DNA of 64,000 nt. Source: Saccharina japonica (taxonomy: Eukaryota > Sar > Phaeophyceae > Laminariales > Laminariaceae). The stretch covers positions 302,562 to 366,561 of the forward strand of contig MEHQ01003627.1 of the NCBI GenBank assembly GCA_008828725.1, in the 5' to 3' direction. The notes under the pieces are model-generated. The model was not told the origin of the DNA. It ran no database searches and saw nothing but the letters and a program-made list of their open reading frames with translations. The position numbers and the translations under genes are program-made. Below, piece by piece: positions 21,031 to 31,400 of this stretch. The number at the start of each line of letters is the position of its first letter. The first letter of the stretch is position 1.

Positions 21031-21904
21031 TGTAAGGAACGCTAGGTATAAGAGGACAGGGTATCCCTAGCCAGGTCGGCCTATGGAACGGGTACTCGTT
21101 GGTACTCACGTGTGTTGTTTGCGTAGAGATAGAAGAAGAGCAGGTTTATTCCGTTTTCGCGTGATGAACGACTGAAAAGAGAGGCGAGATGGCCAAAAGG
21201 CCATCTGGGAGCCCCTGGCTCCCATCTAAGATACCGCCTTCCAAGTACTACCAATACGATTCTTATACCTGATACCAGGTATTTACCAAACGTTTCCATA
21301 TCATACCAGCTGTACCATAACACTAGCCCACTCTGATGAGCCGTATATGCATAAATATGAGAAATTCGTGGAAACCCCGATTCCACGAACTAAAACATGA
21401 GTCGAAGATGCGGCTCCTCAAAACCCACTCCCACACCTCTGAACGGCAAGGCTACGAAGCCGAGCAAGGAACGTCAAAAAGAAGAAACGTTGGAACCGAA
21501 ATCCTGCATTCATTGTACATGAACTGCCCCCCCGGCTCGAGAGCGGGGGCTCGGTAGAACTGATAAGACTGGAAAACTAGACACTTAGAAACGTCCTGCC
21601 GACGACGCCAAATGTAAGGAACGCTAGGTATAAGAGGACAGGGTATCCCTAGCCAGGTCAGCCTATGGAACGGGTACTCGTTGGTACTCACGTGTGTTGT
21701 TTGCGTAGAGATAGAAGAAGAGCAGGTTTATTCCGTTTTCGCGTGATGAACGACTGAAAAGAGAGGCGAGATGGCCAAAAGGCCATCTGGGAGCCCCTGG
21801 CTCCCATCTAAGATACCGCCTTCCAAGTACTACCAATACGATTCTTATACCTGATACCAGGTATTTACCAAACGTTTCCATATCATACCAGCTGTACCAT
21901 AACA
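21031..21904. mobile_element. TRIM-like miniature LTR element
   Basis: Two 292-bp direct repeats (21031-21322 and 21613-21904) begin TGTAAGGAACGC and end CATAACA. I see one difference between them (position 48 of the repeat, G versus A). They enclose only 290 bp of non-coding DNA and are flanked by the 4-bp duplication CGCG (21027-21030, 21905-21908). TG...CA ends and near-identical LTRs indicate recent insertion. The size fits terminal-repeat retrotransposons in miniature, which need enzymes in trans. The sequence after the left LTR (CTAGCCCACTCTGATGAGCC) recurs after a related LTR end at 33698. Confidence 0.88.
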
Positions 21905-21956
21905 CGCGCTTTTCGGGGTTTATGACCTCGTGAAGGAGATACAAGTACCAATAATA

Positions 21957-22011
21957 CAGTATGTCCCGAAATTTAATTTACAAAAAAGTGCATAAATTTT
22001 GGGACAGAGTG
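21957..22011. mobile_element. 55-bp miniature mariner-like element
   Basis: CAGTATGTCCCGAAATTTA and TAAATTTTGGGACAGAGTG are near-perfect inverted repeats around a ~17-bp centre. The CAGT-GTCCC end resembles Tc1/mariner termini. A TA duplication is not clear on both sides. Confidence 0.55.
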
Positions 22012-22029
22012 GTAGGTCGGTTTCTGCCG

Positions 22030-22712
22030 CGAATTGATATACAGCAGTACACATGAAGTTCTCTTTCCGTCTACGTGCAGCAAGCATCATGCCTGGCTTC
22101 TGCAGTCGACTCCGGTCGTATTATGCTTTGATTGGGCTACGTTTGCTGGCTCAATCAAACGTGCGCCCAGACCAACCGTTCGTATTTATTTGAACCGCGA
22201 AGCCCAAAAATCTGCATGGATCCAAACCCGATTTTTAATCTCGGATCGGCACGGACGGCAGCGAAAAATATCGTTTCGTTCTGTTCGATCCTACCGATCG
22301 AATGGGCTGAGACTCGCCCTGAGAACCTTTATTTTCAATCTGGGACGGAAAGAATAACCGCGAAAATCTCGTTCCGTACCCATTCGTTGGTCAAATACGA
22401 TGTTCCGGGATGCTTCATTGGTCAAAGCACACCCCAGCACGAATCCATGTTCACATGTGCACTCTGATCTCGAAGTTTGGCACCCCGGCCCCGCCCCGAT
22501 CTGATCCCACTCGAACCTGAGCTCTCCAAACTGACCCCGCGGGGATATAATTAGCCTGCAACAGCTATACTATATTTACCCGCCGGCAAGGCCCACCAAG
22601 CACCTTGATCCCACGCCTACCAAAACCGACGGCTGGCCACAGCAATCGTGGGTCGACCACTAGCCAACCAAAAAAATGAGAAATACGCGTACCTGGTAAG
22701 GCGTAATCTACC
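22030..22712. other. No supported gene
   Basis: Overlapping frames include FNLGSARTAAKNIVSF-like repeats of AAATCTCGTTCCGT/ATCGTTTCGTTCTG words, suggesting decayed short repeats. No exon is called. Confidence 0.25.
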
Positions 22713-23156
22713 CTAATGAATAGGGCTGTGAGTTGGCTGGAGTTCCCGCCTAGTTATTAGTTGGCTGGCGAAGCCAGCCAACTAACTGACTTTAGTTGAC
22801 TAGTTGGCTGGCGCTAGCCAGCCAACTAGTCGACTAAAGTCAGGCGAGCGAAGCTAGCCAAAAAAGCCCCCCCCGGCCGAGGGGGCCCCGCTGGAGGCGC
22901 CCCCGGAGGGCCCGCCGGAGGCGCCTCCGGAGGATCCCGCTGAAGGCGCCGCCGGAGGCAAAAAATACGCTATTTGGCTTCATTTTGCACCCAAAAAGCA
23001 TGATAAATGGGCCAAGTTTATCTCTGGTTTTGATCACGAAACAGGTATATTTCTAAACTTCGTCTCAGTTTGTCGGATATTAAAGAGATGCACCAGAAAT
23101 ATATGGTACATACTCGTGCGGCACGCAGTAGCACATCACCACCAGTACAAACTAAA

Positions 23157-23227
23157 AATAGGACACAATATACTGGGATCGGCCAAACTAGACTGGGATC
23201 GACCAAAATAGACTGGGATCGACACCC
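23157..23227. repeat. ~20-bp tandem repeat x3 (ACTGGGATCGACC)
   Basis: Three units around TAGACTGGGATCGACCAAAA inside the hAT-type element. Confidence 0.7.
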
Positions 23228-23897
23228 AGCTCAGGACGAGCATCGCTCAAACACCCGAGCCAGAGGTGCTCATCATCCAGTTGACACTCATGACAGAGAC
23301 ATACTTGTATTCTTTCAGTAATGCTCGTAGCACGTTGGGACAAAGTCCCGCCATCACAGTTGACCGCATTAACCATAAGACCAGAGTTCTACCTTTTATT
23401 GTATACTCGTATGGTCCGTCCGGCACAAAATATTTCCAATGACGTTTACGAAGTAGTCATAACTCATGAAAAAAATACTTTTTATTTTACATGAGACAAC
23501 TATGTTCGTGACCGCAAAGACAAGAGGAATCGATGCTTAGAACGAGAAAGAAAAATAATTTCCCACACTAAATTCAAGTAGTTACGCAACAACGCATCAA
23601 AAAAGATTTCTTAAAGACTGGCCAAAATCGACCAAAATCAGTCATTTGGGGCAAAATGATGAATATCTCACGCAATTTCGTATTGCTGCAAACGAAAAAA
23701 ACCGGCCTGGAGGTGTGGACGAGAGCAATCGTTTGCCGTATTCTATTAGTATATCGCACGATTTGTCAAACAGTAGTAACCAGGGGAAAATGACCTTCGA
23801 TATACATTTTTTCCCTCTATCTCTCCCTCTAAAGCAGCTTTTTTTATTATGAAAAAAATGGCGGGCGGCCTATGGCCATAGCTCCCCAAATCAGTGC

Positions 23898-24491
23898 TCA
23901 GAATTTGGGTGTGAAAAGTATTACACCCAGGGAAATAAGGGGCTTGTTTATACGTTTTCGGCATAAACGAGGCGAATTAATATAATAACAAAAAAAAAAA
24001 ATCGTGAGAAGCTGCGCGCAGTGTTGAGCTTTCTGACGGTGCCTCCAGATTTCCGAACAGCTCAACACACCCTGAGAAAAATGTACCTTGGTGCGGGGAA
24101 TGTATTGGAAATATTGGAATATTGTCCCAGATGGACTACAAAGATGCAGACCCCGCAAATTATCTCGCATCAAAAGTATGAATCGCTGCCCCCGTTTTGG
24201 GCGCTCGGAAAACCGGCGCTCCTTCTGTACGCGGTAGCGAACCGCTACCTTGTCGCGTGCACTCGCTTTCGGAGGAGAGCTCGGTACAGTCACTTCTTCG
24301 TCGGACGCTCCATCACCGCCATGGTCCGTCGACAGGCCAGGCTCAGCGGTGCCGGCACCCTCGAGCCCTGCCATCGGCACCGGCACCGTCGATGGCGATG
24401 GGTTGATGCGCCATGAGTTGTGGAAGACCTCTCTTTGTGCGTGGTGGTACTGATTGGGGACGCCGAGAAATACGCACCCCGTACCAAACAA
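23898..24491 (-). CDS. Possible residual transposase N-terminal ORF
   Basis: A 197-codon open frame inside the hAT-type element. The middle (MAGLEGAGTAEPGLSTDHGG, then an acidic DEEVTVPSSPP stretch and basic KERRFSERPKR) resembles the disordered acidic/basic N-terminus before a BED finger in hAT transposases, but no BED Cys/His pattern is visible. Confidence 0.3.
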   Translation of the reverse strand: MFGTGCVFLGVPNQYHHAQREVFHNSWRINPSPSTVPVPMAGLEGAGTAEPGLSTDHGGDGASDEEVTVPSSPPKASARDKVAVRYRVQKERRFSERPKRGQRFILLMRDNLRGLHLCSPSGTIFQYFQYIPRTKVHFSQGVLSCSEIWRHRQKAQHCAQLLTIFFFCYYINSPRLCRKRINKPLISLGVILFTPKF

Positions 24492-24644
24492 GCCTTCCTA
24501 CAAGCAAGGAAACCAAAAAACCAAAAATAGTTGGATAGTTGGCACCGCCGCAACTAACTTAAAAAACTAGCCAGCTAATAACTAGCTGGCAACTATTAGT
24601 TAGCCAACTCACAGCCCTACTAATGAACGTATCGGTCCCGCCTT

Positions 24645-25005
24645 TCAGCACCGCCATAGACAACACGTGCGTGGGCCCTATTGGCCAAAGTGACAGATAC
24701 AAACTTAAATCCCCTATACTGGTATACGAGTATCAACCATTTTTCTTCGATCAAGTTGATGGAGCACCGCAATAGACACACCGCGTGGTCCCTATTGGCC
24801 TAAGTGACAGTTACAAAAGAACATCCCATATACTTGGTATACGAGTATCAACCATTTTGTCTTCGACCCAGTGGGGCAGCACCGCATACGCAGACACACA
24901 CTCGTGGTCCCTATTGGCTCAAGTGACAGTTACAAAATAACACCCCATATATACCAGGTATACGAGTATCATCTATTTTACCAAGCGGCACAGCACCGCA
25001 ATTTG
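24645..25005. repeat. ~118-bp tandem satellite, 3 units
   Basis: Units share CAGCACCGC, GTGGTCCCTATTGGC, AAGTGACAGTTACAAAA and GGTATACGAGTATCAACCAT. Directly abuts the right end of the hAT-type element. Confidence 0.75.
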
Positions 25006-25260
25006 TGCTTGATATCATATCGAAAGTTTCGAGATATCAAAATATCGAACTGTCGATATATCGAATTATCGAATTATCGAACTATCGAACGTGATTTACC
25101 CTCCATCCCCTGGCATCCGCCGAGTTTTTTTATGTTGACACTAATCGAAAACTTGGATGTACATACGTAGCAAATATCGACATCGTATCGACTGTTTTGT
25201 TTTTGGATATCGATATCGTATCAACTCGATTCTCTTTCGATATCCGATATCCAACACTAA
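24990..25260. repeat. ATCGA-rich dispersed element, copy 1
   Basis: Dense TATCGA/TCGATA words and a central TTTACCCTCCATCCCCTGGC block, homologous to 57940-58265. Confidence 0.55.
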
Positions 25261-25734
25261 CTAAACGCAATTGGAAAACGCGTGCGGCCGTTCTCTGAGT
25301 GTGTTGTTGGTGGCGCGCGAGAAACGCCAGTCGGGGATCCCTTGGCGTACTTGCTTGCTCCTTCCTTTCGAACGCCGCGCCCCCCTCCGCTAAGATTGGA
25401 TGTCCGTAACCCCTCCGTCCCCTATACAAAACGCAGCTGTATTTCCACACGCCTGCAGCGAAAAAACAAACAAGAACGAACGAGGCGACGATGTATTTAT
25501 TTTTAGTGACAGCTCCAGTGAGGGGTGCTGACCGGCAAAAATGAACAATGCCTTTTAGGGGTGACGCCTTATTTACCGAGTTCTTGATACGAGGAGCTCA
25601 ATATCTCCCCCGAAACATGGCTTCGAAGGCGTTTTGTACGCGCAACCCAACCAAGGTTTCTATGCGCCAGTCTTAAATACAAACACACCAGTAAACGTAG
25701 AATACTATATTTAACCGGTAGTTTCTAACTTGAG

Positions 25735-26405
25735 GAGCATACTCGTCGTCAGAATAGTATTCCGACGATAAGGTATGCCTTATCAAGCATATGCCTTATT
25801 GGGTAGGAGTCCCTCGAGTTGAGGAGTATACTAATAGTCAGTAATAGCCAGTAGTAGTCCGTCATATTCCAACGATAAGATATGCCTTATCAGGCATACG
25901 CCTTATTGGGTAGTTCTTCAGTTGAGGAGTATACTAATAGTCAGTAATACAGTATTAGACAGTAGTAGTCAGTCAGAAATGGGATTCCAACCACAAGGCA
26001 TGCCTTATAAGGCATGTGCCTTATTGCATGTGCCTTATTGGGTAGTTCTTCAGTTGAGGAGTATACTAATAGTCGGTAATAGTCAGTAATAGTCAGTAAG
26101 AAAAGACATTCCATAGGTATGTGCCTTATTGGGTAGTTCCTCAGTTGAGGAGTACACTATTAATAATAGTCAGTAATAGTCAGTATTAGACAGTAGTAGT
26201 CAGTCAGAAAAGGGATTCCAACGATAAGGCATGCCTTCTAAGGCATATGCCCTATTGGGTAGTTCCTCAGTTGAGTATACTAATAGTCAGTAATAGTCAG
26301 TAGTAGTCAGTCAGAAATGGTATGCCAACGATGAGGCATGCCTTCTAAGGCTTATGCCTTATTGGGTAGTAGTTCCTCAGTTGACGTGTATACTAATAGC
26401 CAGTA
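25735..26405. repeat. ~100-bp satellite, ~7 units
   Basis: Units contain AAGGCATGCCTTATAAGGCA, GCCTTATTGGGTAGTTC, CAGTTGAGGAGTATACTAAT and repeated AGTCAGTAATAGTCAGTA. Solitary units occur near 30770, 40050 and 43670, so single units also move or are dispersed. Confidence 0.85.
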
Positions 26406-26854
26406 CTACGAGCTGGTTCCAGCAACAAGCGTGAGATTCCACCTTCGGGCAATAAAAACCGGACTCCGTTGATATTTTCAATACTAAAGACATCCACATG
26501 CCCGCATGAACAAGGGGAACACATCGCTGAAGAGATTTTTGGCGTACGAGTTGTAGTTCGCGAGATATGGACATTTTTCGTATTACTTGCGGAGGCGTTG
26601 TTGTATAGGGGTTGAAACTGCCCATACTAAAATTCATATAAATTCGTATTTAGGCCATAAATCGGCCAATACGTCGAATAATTCGACACTAGAAGTGTTG
26701 ACATGATCGTATCAACAAGGGGAAGATGTTTGTGGCATTTGTTGTTCTGCGAAACATGCAAGGCTATTATATTTACCGCCTTCCGAAGTACTAGACTTCA
26801 ACATGAACCGGGAAAAAAAATCGAGTACTTTCATCGGAATCATTTTTGAACTTT

Positions 26855-27108
26855 GGTTTTTGAGAGTTGGAAAACGAAATTTGGCGTGGTTGTGCATCAT
26901 GACAATATAAAAAAACTGACCGCTGGTCTTTTTTTATTTTTTATTTTTTTCGAGAATTAGGAGTTAAAGCTGCCGAACAATTGAGAAAAAAACAGAAAAA
27001 TGTATCTAACGAATAAAAAAACAAAAATAAAAAGACCAGCGGTCAGTTTTTTCGTATGGTCATGACGCACAACCATGCCAAATTTCGTTTTCCAACTCTC
27101 AAAAACCA
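26855..27108. repeat. ~85-bp inverted repeat with ~80-bp loop
   Basis: GGTTTTTGAGAGTTGGAAAA ... GACCGCTGGTC (26855-26937) is reverse-complementary to GACCAGCGGTC ... AACTCTCAAAAACC (27019-27108), with few mismatches. It may be a hairpin element or an inverted duplication. Confidence 0.8.
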
Positions 27109-27422
27109 GCGTGCAAAAGTGCGAAGAAGGAATATTTTGGGTGTCGCTGGAACCAGCTCGTACTCGCACTACTTCGTAGCCAGTAATAGCCGGTCACAAA
27201 TAGTTCGACCGAAACATGCGATGTACATAGCCCTATTTGCAGCACGCGTCAACCTACTATTACGGGGGACCATGTCCCGTGGCGCACGGACAAACATTAT
27301 TTTTGTTGACAACTATTTCGTTTTTTCCCCTGAATGTTGGTGTTGGGTCTGTTGGGATGACGTCACTGGTTTTGTAGAGAGACGCGGCAGAGATGGCGCG
27401 GATACCCCGGGTGCCTTAATTG

Positions 27423-27523
27423 TGTGCCTGCATCGTGGAAGACCGCTTCGATGTGGAACGATTCCTAATCAGTGTCGATGTTTATGATGCTGTGCCTAAC
27501 ACAGACGTTCAGGATAGATTCGG
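27423..27523 (+). CDS. Possible internal exon, unknown protein
   Basis: After an in-frame TAA (27417-27419) a frame encodes IVEDRFDVERFLISVDVYDA then VPNTDVQDRF and ends at a strong donor TTCGG|GTAAGTG. The composition is strongly protein-like. No acceptor precedes it cleanly; a frameshift from the frame upstream (DDVTGFVERRGRDGADTPG, 27357-27413) is possible. Candidate downstream acceptors at 27605-27609 and 27656-27661 both keep the frame. Confidence 0.35.
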
Positions 27524-28165
27524 GTAAGTGTCAGTTGACGTGATAGCTTTGGTTGGCTGTTCTTTTTCACTGTGTGCCCGCGGACTGTCATTCTGGCAGC
27601 ACTTCAGACAGCAGTTGCGTGCTCCATCTTGTTCCCACGCCTACCCGTGTGTTTTTGTACAGACAGCACTTCAGAGAGTAGTACGCTGTAGTCGGCAAAT
27701 TCATTGGTAAAGAGTGGGAGGGGGGGGGGGGGGGACGATGCTGCTGTAGTAGAATGGAGATTGCGGGCGTGTAGTTCAGATTTGGACACGCATAACATGA
27801 TGTAGGGATTTTAGGTGTACCTCTTCGGGCTTGTGTATATTTTCCCTGCTAAGTGTGCGTGTTCTTTAGGATTCTCTGATGGCTCTAGCACTTTTGTGAC
27901 CACGGGCTGTGACCTTGCTAGAATACACTATAGGATTAGCAACTGAAACGAGTTTAATGTGAAGACAACAACAACAACAACAAAACATGTACCTGGTAGT
28001 AAATAGGACCAAGTACTGATAGTAAAAATAGGTAAATATACCTGGTATATAGGTTTTTGTGTCTACCGTAGGTTCTATTTACTATGGCCCTCCGCAATAT
28101 GCGGTGTCCGCCGCGAAAGGCTTACTCACACCCGCTACACACGTACTTACGTGACGTAACTTTTG

Positions 28166-28410
28166 TCAAAATTTGAGGTAAAAGCCCTTCCAATCAATAT
28201 GGTCGTCATTACTTACCCGAGCGGGATGCTTGAGCAGTGTCGCCGTTCTCGCCGAACCTCCCCTTCGTCCCTGCCCAGAGCCACCGCTGCCGCTACCACC
28301 ACCCCCTCCGGCGCCGCCACCACCGCCGCCGCCGCCGGCTAAACTATCCGCGAGAACCACCCGAATAGACGGCACCCCCTCCCACGTCATACCAAGCGCG
28401 GCACGAGGTC
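28166..28410 (-). CDS. RAD51D: RAD51D exon: C-terminal core
   Basis: Acceptor TTCTCCTTCTGCAG. Encodes PRAALGMTWEGVPSIRVVLA, a Gly/Ser-rich loop, then SARTATLLKHPAR. A perfect donor GTAAGT follows at 28211-28216. If unspliced, the frame adds VSNDDHIDWKGFYLKF and stops at 28166-28168. I cannot choose between the two ends. Confidence 0.85.
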
Positions 28411-31400
28411 CTGCAGAAGGAGAACGAACGAGGGGGTTGCGTGATTGTCAGGGGTTATCCTGGGTACGTCCCCGGGTTTCCTTGGTGGGTATATAATCGT
28501 TGCAACTCCGAGCCCCCAACAACTGCTGAAGACCAACAATTTGATGTATGGTGTGAAAACAGAGTGAATTGGTATCTCACAGCCCATGCGTCGCAGTGTC
28601 TGTACTGAGTACTGAGGGTTTCGTATCCAAGTAAACCGCCATACAATACAGTACGAAACCTAAATGTCGCATTGAGTTGTTCTTGCACTACAAATACCCT
28701 GACACAATTCACTGCTGAAGGTATTATATTACTTCCAACTGTTCTGATGTCCAGCTACGTACTAACGATGTGAGCGATGAAATTGTTTTCACGCCTCGGA
28801 CAGATCCTGACCTATCTATCTACAGACCATCTAGATCCTAACCGACACGACAGATCCTGACCTATCTATCTACAGATAATCTAGATCCTAACCGACACGA
28901 CAGATTATGACCTATCTATCTACAGATCATCTAGATCCTAACCCGCCGTTATGAAACGTTGAGCAGGATCTATACGATATATTACAGAAGCAACCGAAGA
29001 AACATGTTCTACTGCTGCAGATCATGCAGGTTGTACGGCTCCCACCCTGCAACATGATCTACCTCATACATATCAGGAATCTATCTGCCATGAAAAATCT
29101 AGATCATGAAGTGAGAATTGATGATCTATCTGTCCGATGTATGCAATACTTCAACAACAACCGTAGTGGTAGTTCCTCTGCATACGTACCTAATTGCAAT
29201 ACCCATATGACGGGTACCGGGCAAAGCTCCTGCAGAACACTGCACAACCGAAAAATGTTCAGAGACTGGCCGCCCCCTACACTAAAACTAGTATAGTAAG
29301 GCCGAAATATACCTTGACGCGTCCCGAGTAGCGGTACAGGTGCTAGAGGTCCGCGGTTTGACCGCCTTGACTGACCGCTCCCTACACTAAAAATAGTATA
29401 ATAAGCCCCAAACAGGCCTTGACGCGTCCCGAGTAGCGTCAAATGTGCTAGGGGACCGCGGCTTGACCACCTTGACTGACCGCTCCCTACACTAAATCTA
29501 GTATATTAAGGGACAAATATGCCTTGACGCGTCCCGAGTAGCGGCAAAGGTGCTACGTGGGGGATCGGGGTCTGACCGCCTTGACTGACCGCCCGCTACA
29601 CTAAAAATAGTATAATAAGGCTTAAACAGGCCTTGACGTGTCCCGAGTCAGCGGCAACAGTACTAGGGGGTCGGGGTTTGACCGCATAGACTGACCACCC
29701 ACTACACTAAAACTAGCATATTAAGGCCTTGACGCGTCTTGAGAAGCGTGAAAGGTGCGAGGAGACCGCCGTTTGACCGCCTTGACCGACTGCCCACAAC
29801 ATTGAGACTAGTATAGTAAGGTCAAAATGGGCCTTGCCGCGCCATAAAAATACCGGTCCCCTAGAGAGTATTTATTGCACACAACGGTCTTTTCTCTAAA
29901 TGCAATCTACGAGGCGGGGGCAACATTGGCCTCAATCAACCGCGGCATCACAAAGAAAAACGGTGCATTGCACGGCAGCTGTCATGCCTTCTAACGTTTC
30001 ACACCTCGCACATATCTACTTCGTATCTACAGATAGATCATCTACAGGTATATCATGATCTACGTAGATCATCTAATTCCTCACCTGCCGTTGTGAGAGG
30101 TTGTGCAGGGTCTGCAAAGTACAGATCCAACCCAGGAAACATGTGCTATATATAGATCGTGCAGATTATACGGCTCCCACCCGGCAACATGAGCTAGATC
30201 ATACAAAGGTCGGGGAATGTATCTGCCTTGAAAGGTTTACTGCTTACATATCATGAAGTGGGAATTGATGATCTATATGTAGATGGTCTATCTGTAGATG
30301 ATCTATCTGTAGATGATATATCTGTAGATTATATATCTGCATATGATCTGTATGATCTATAGATGATTTACCCAAGGTGTGAAACGTTCGCTATCGAGCC
30401 TTACCCTCATCTTCGCCTGCCGCTCTCGAGGCCACGGTGCTGTTAGCCACCTAGACACAACAACAACAACAAAAGGCAGGGTGGTGGCGGATTTTTCCCA
30501 CGACAGAAAGCACGAAGGCGGGAGCGCGAGGCGGATGAGAGGGGGCCAAGCAAGGGGGGGGCTTTACCGATTGGATTTTTTGAGGGTCGTACAGTCTGTA
30601 CAGCTTCATTCCGAGAAGTTCTGCTGGCGGTCGGGGATAGGGTTAGCGCTAGAGGGCTACGGTTTGGAGTCAAGCAAATTTCAACCATTTACGAGGGGTA
30701 TCACTTGTTTTTTTGCCTTCTGAGCAAATGCTAATGTTTGTGACTGATGGGGTTTCTCACCTGAGGGATTGACTACCCAATAAGGCGTATGCCTTATAAG
30801 GCATGCCGTATCGTGTGCTTCGATAAAATATTTTTGGCATGTAAATAGACATGCCGTAGTACCCTCTTTTAGGCCATGGGATTGGTCCTCGGGTAAAGTA
30901 TACCAGGTACCCTTTTTCGTAAAAACAAGCTTTATTTGGGTGATGTATTGGGCTCCTACTAATACATAGTACAATCAAATGCGGGGCCTCTTAACTATTA
31001 GATTTGCCCCTGCCTTAAGTAGTTTGCATACATTTTCCCCAAGCTGGGCCAAGTCATAAAAACACGACTCGATTATGCCCCTCTCCCCCCCCTCCTCCGC
31101 TCCCCCCCCCGCTTGTCGGTATCTTTAGCCGTAGGCACTCGGAAGTTGAATCGCTAATACGGCAACTACCCATCTCATGGACAGGGTGAAATTCGACGGC
31201 GACAAAACAGTATCGTGCCGTGTCCGCAAAGACCGCCGAAAGGAGTCCTCCATCGACAGCCAAAACAAGACTTCGTGTAATTTTATTGTTTGAGGTGTAC
31301 GATGCGTTTCAGTTATGATGGATGTGCATTGTTTTGTTTCATGTTTCCTGAGGTATACTTTCGGTCCAGAGCTATTGGAGCCTGCCCTTGCGACCGCGGA

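Larger units (their letters stand above)
22721..24619. mobile_element. hAT-type DNA transposon, 1.9 kb, 8-bp duplication
   Basis: Ends TAGGGCTGTGAGTTGGCT and AGCCAACTCACAGCCCTA are perfect inverted repeats. CTAATGAA flanks both sides (22713-22720, 24620-24627). The ends and 8-bp duplication fit the hAT superfamily. A subterminal palindromic cluster of GTTGGCTGGC/GCCAGCCAAC lies at 22760-22860. A minus-strand frame near 24100-24490 may be a leftover N-terminal part of a transposase. No catalytic domain is present, so it is probably a non-autonomous deletion derivative. Confidence 0.88.

Noticed and set aside
27928-27942. Tiny terminal RAD51D exon (LLIL stop) after a good TTTCAG acceptor
   Set aside because: Phase fits, but five codons give no evidence, and read-through of the 28217 donor gives an equally plausible C-terminus.
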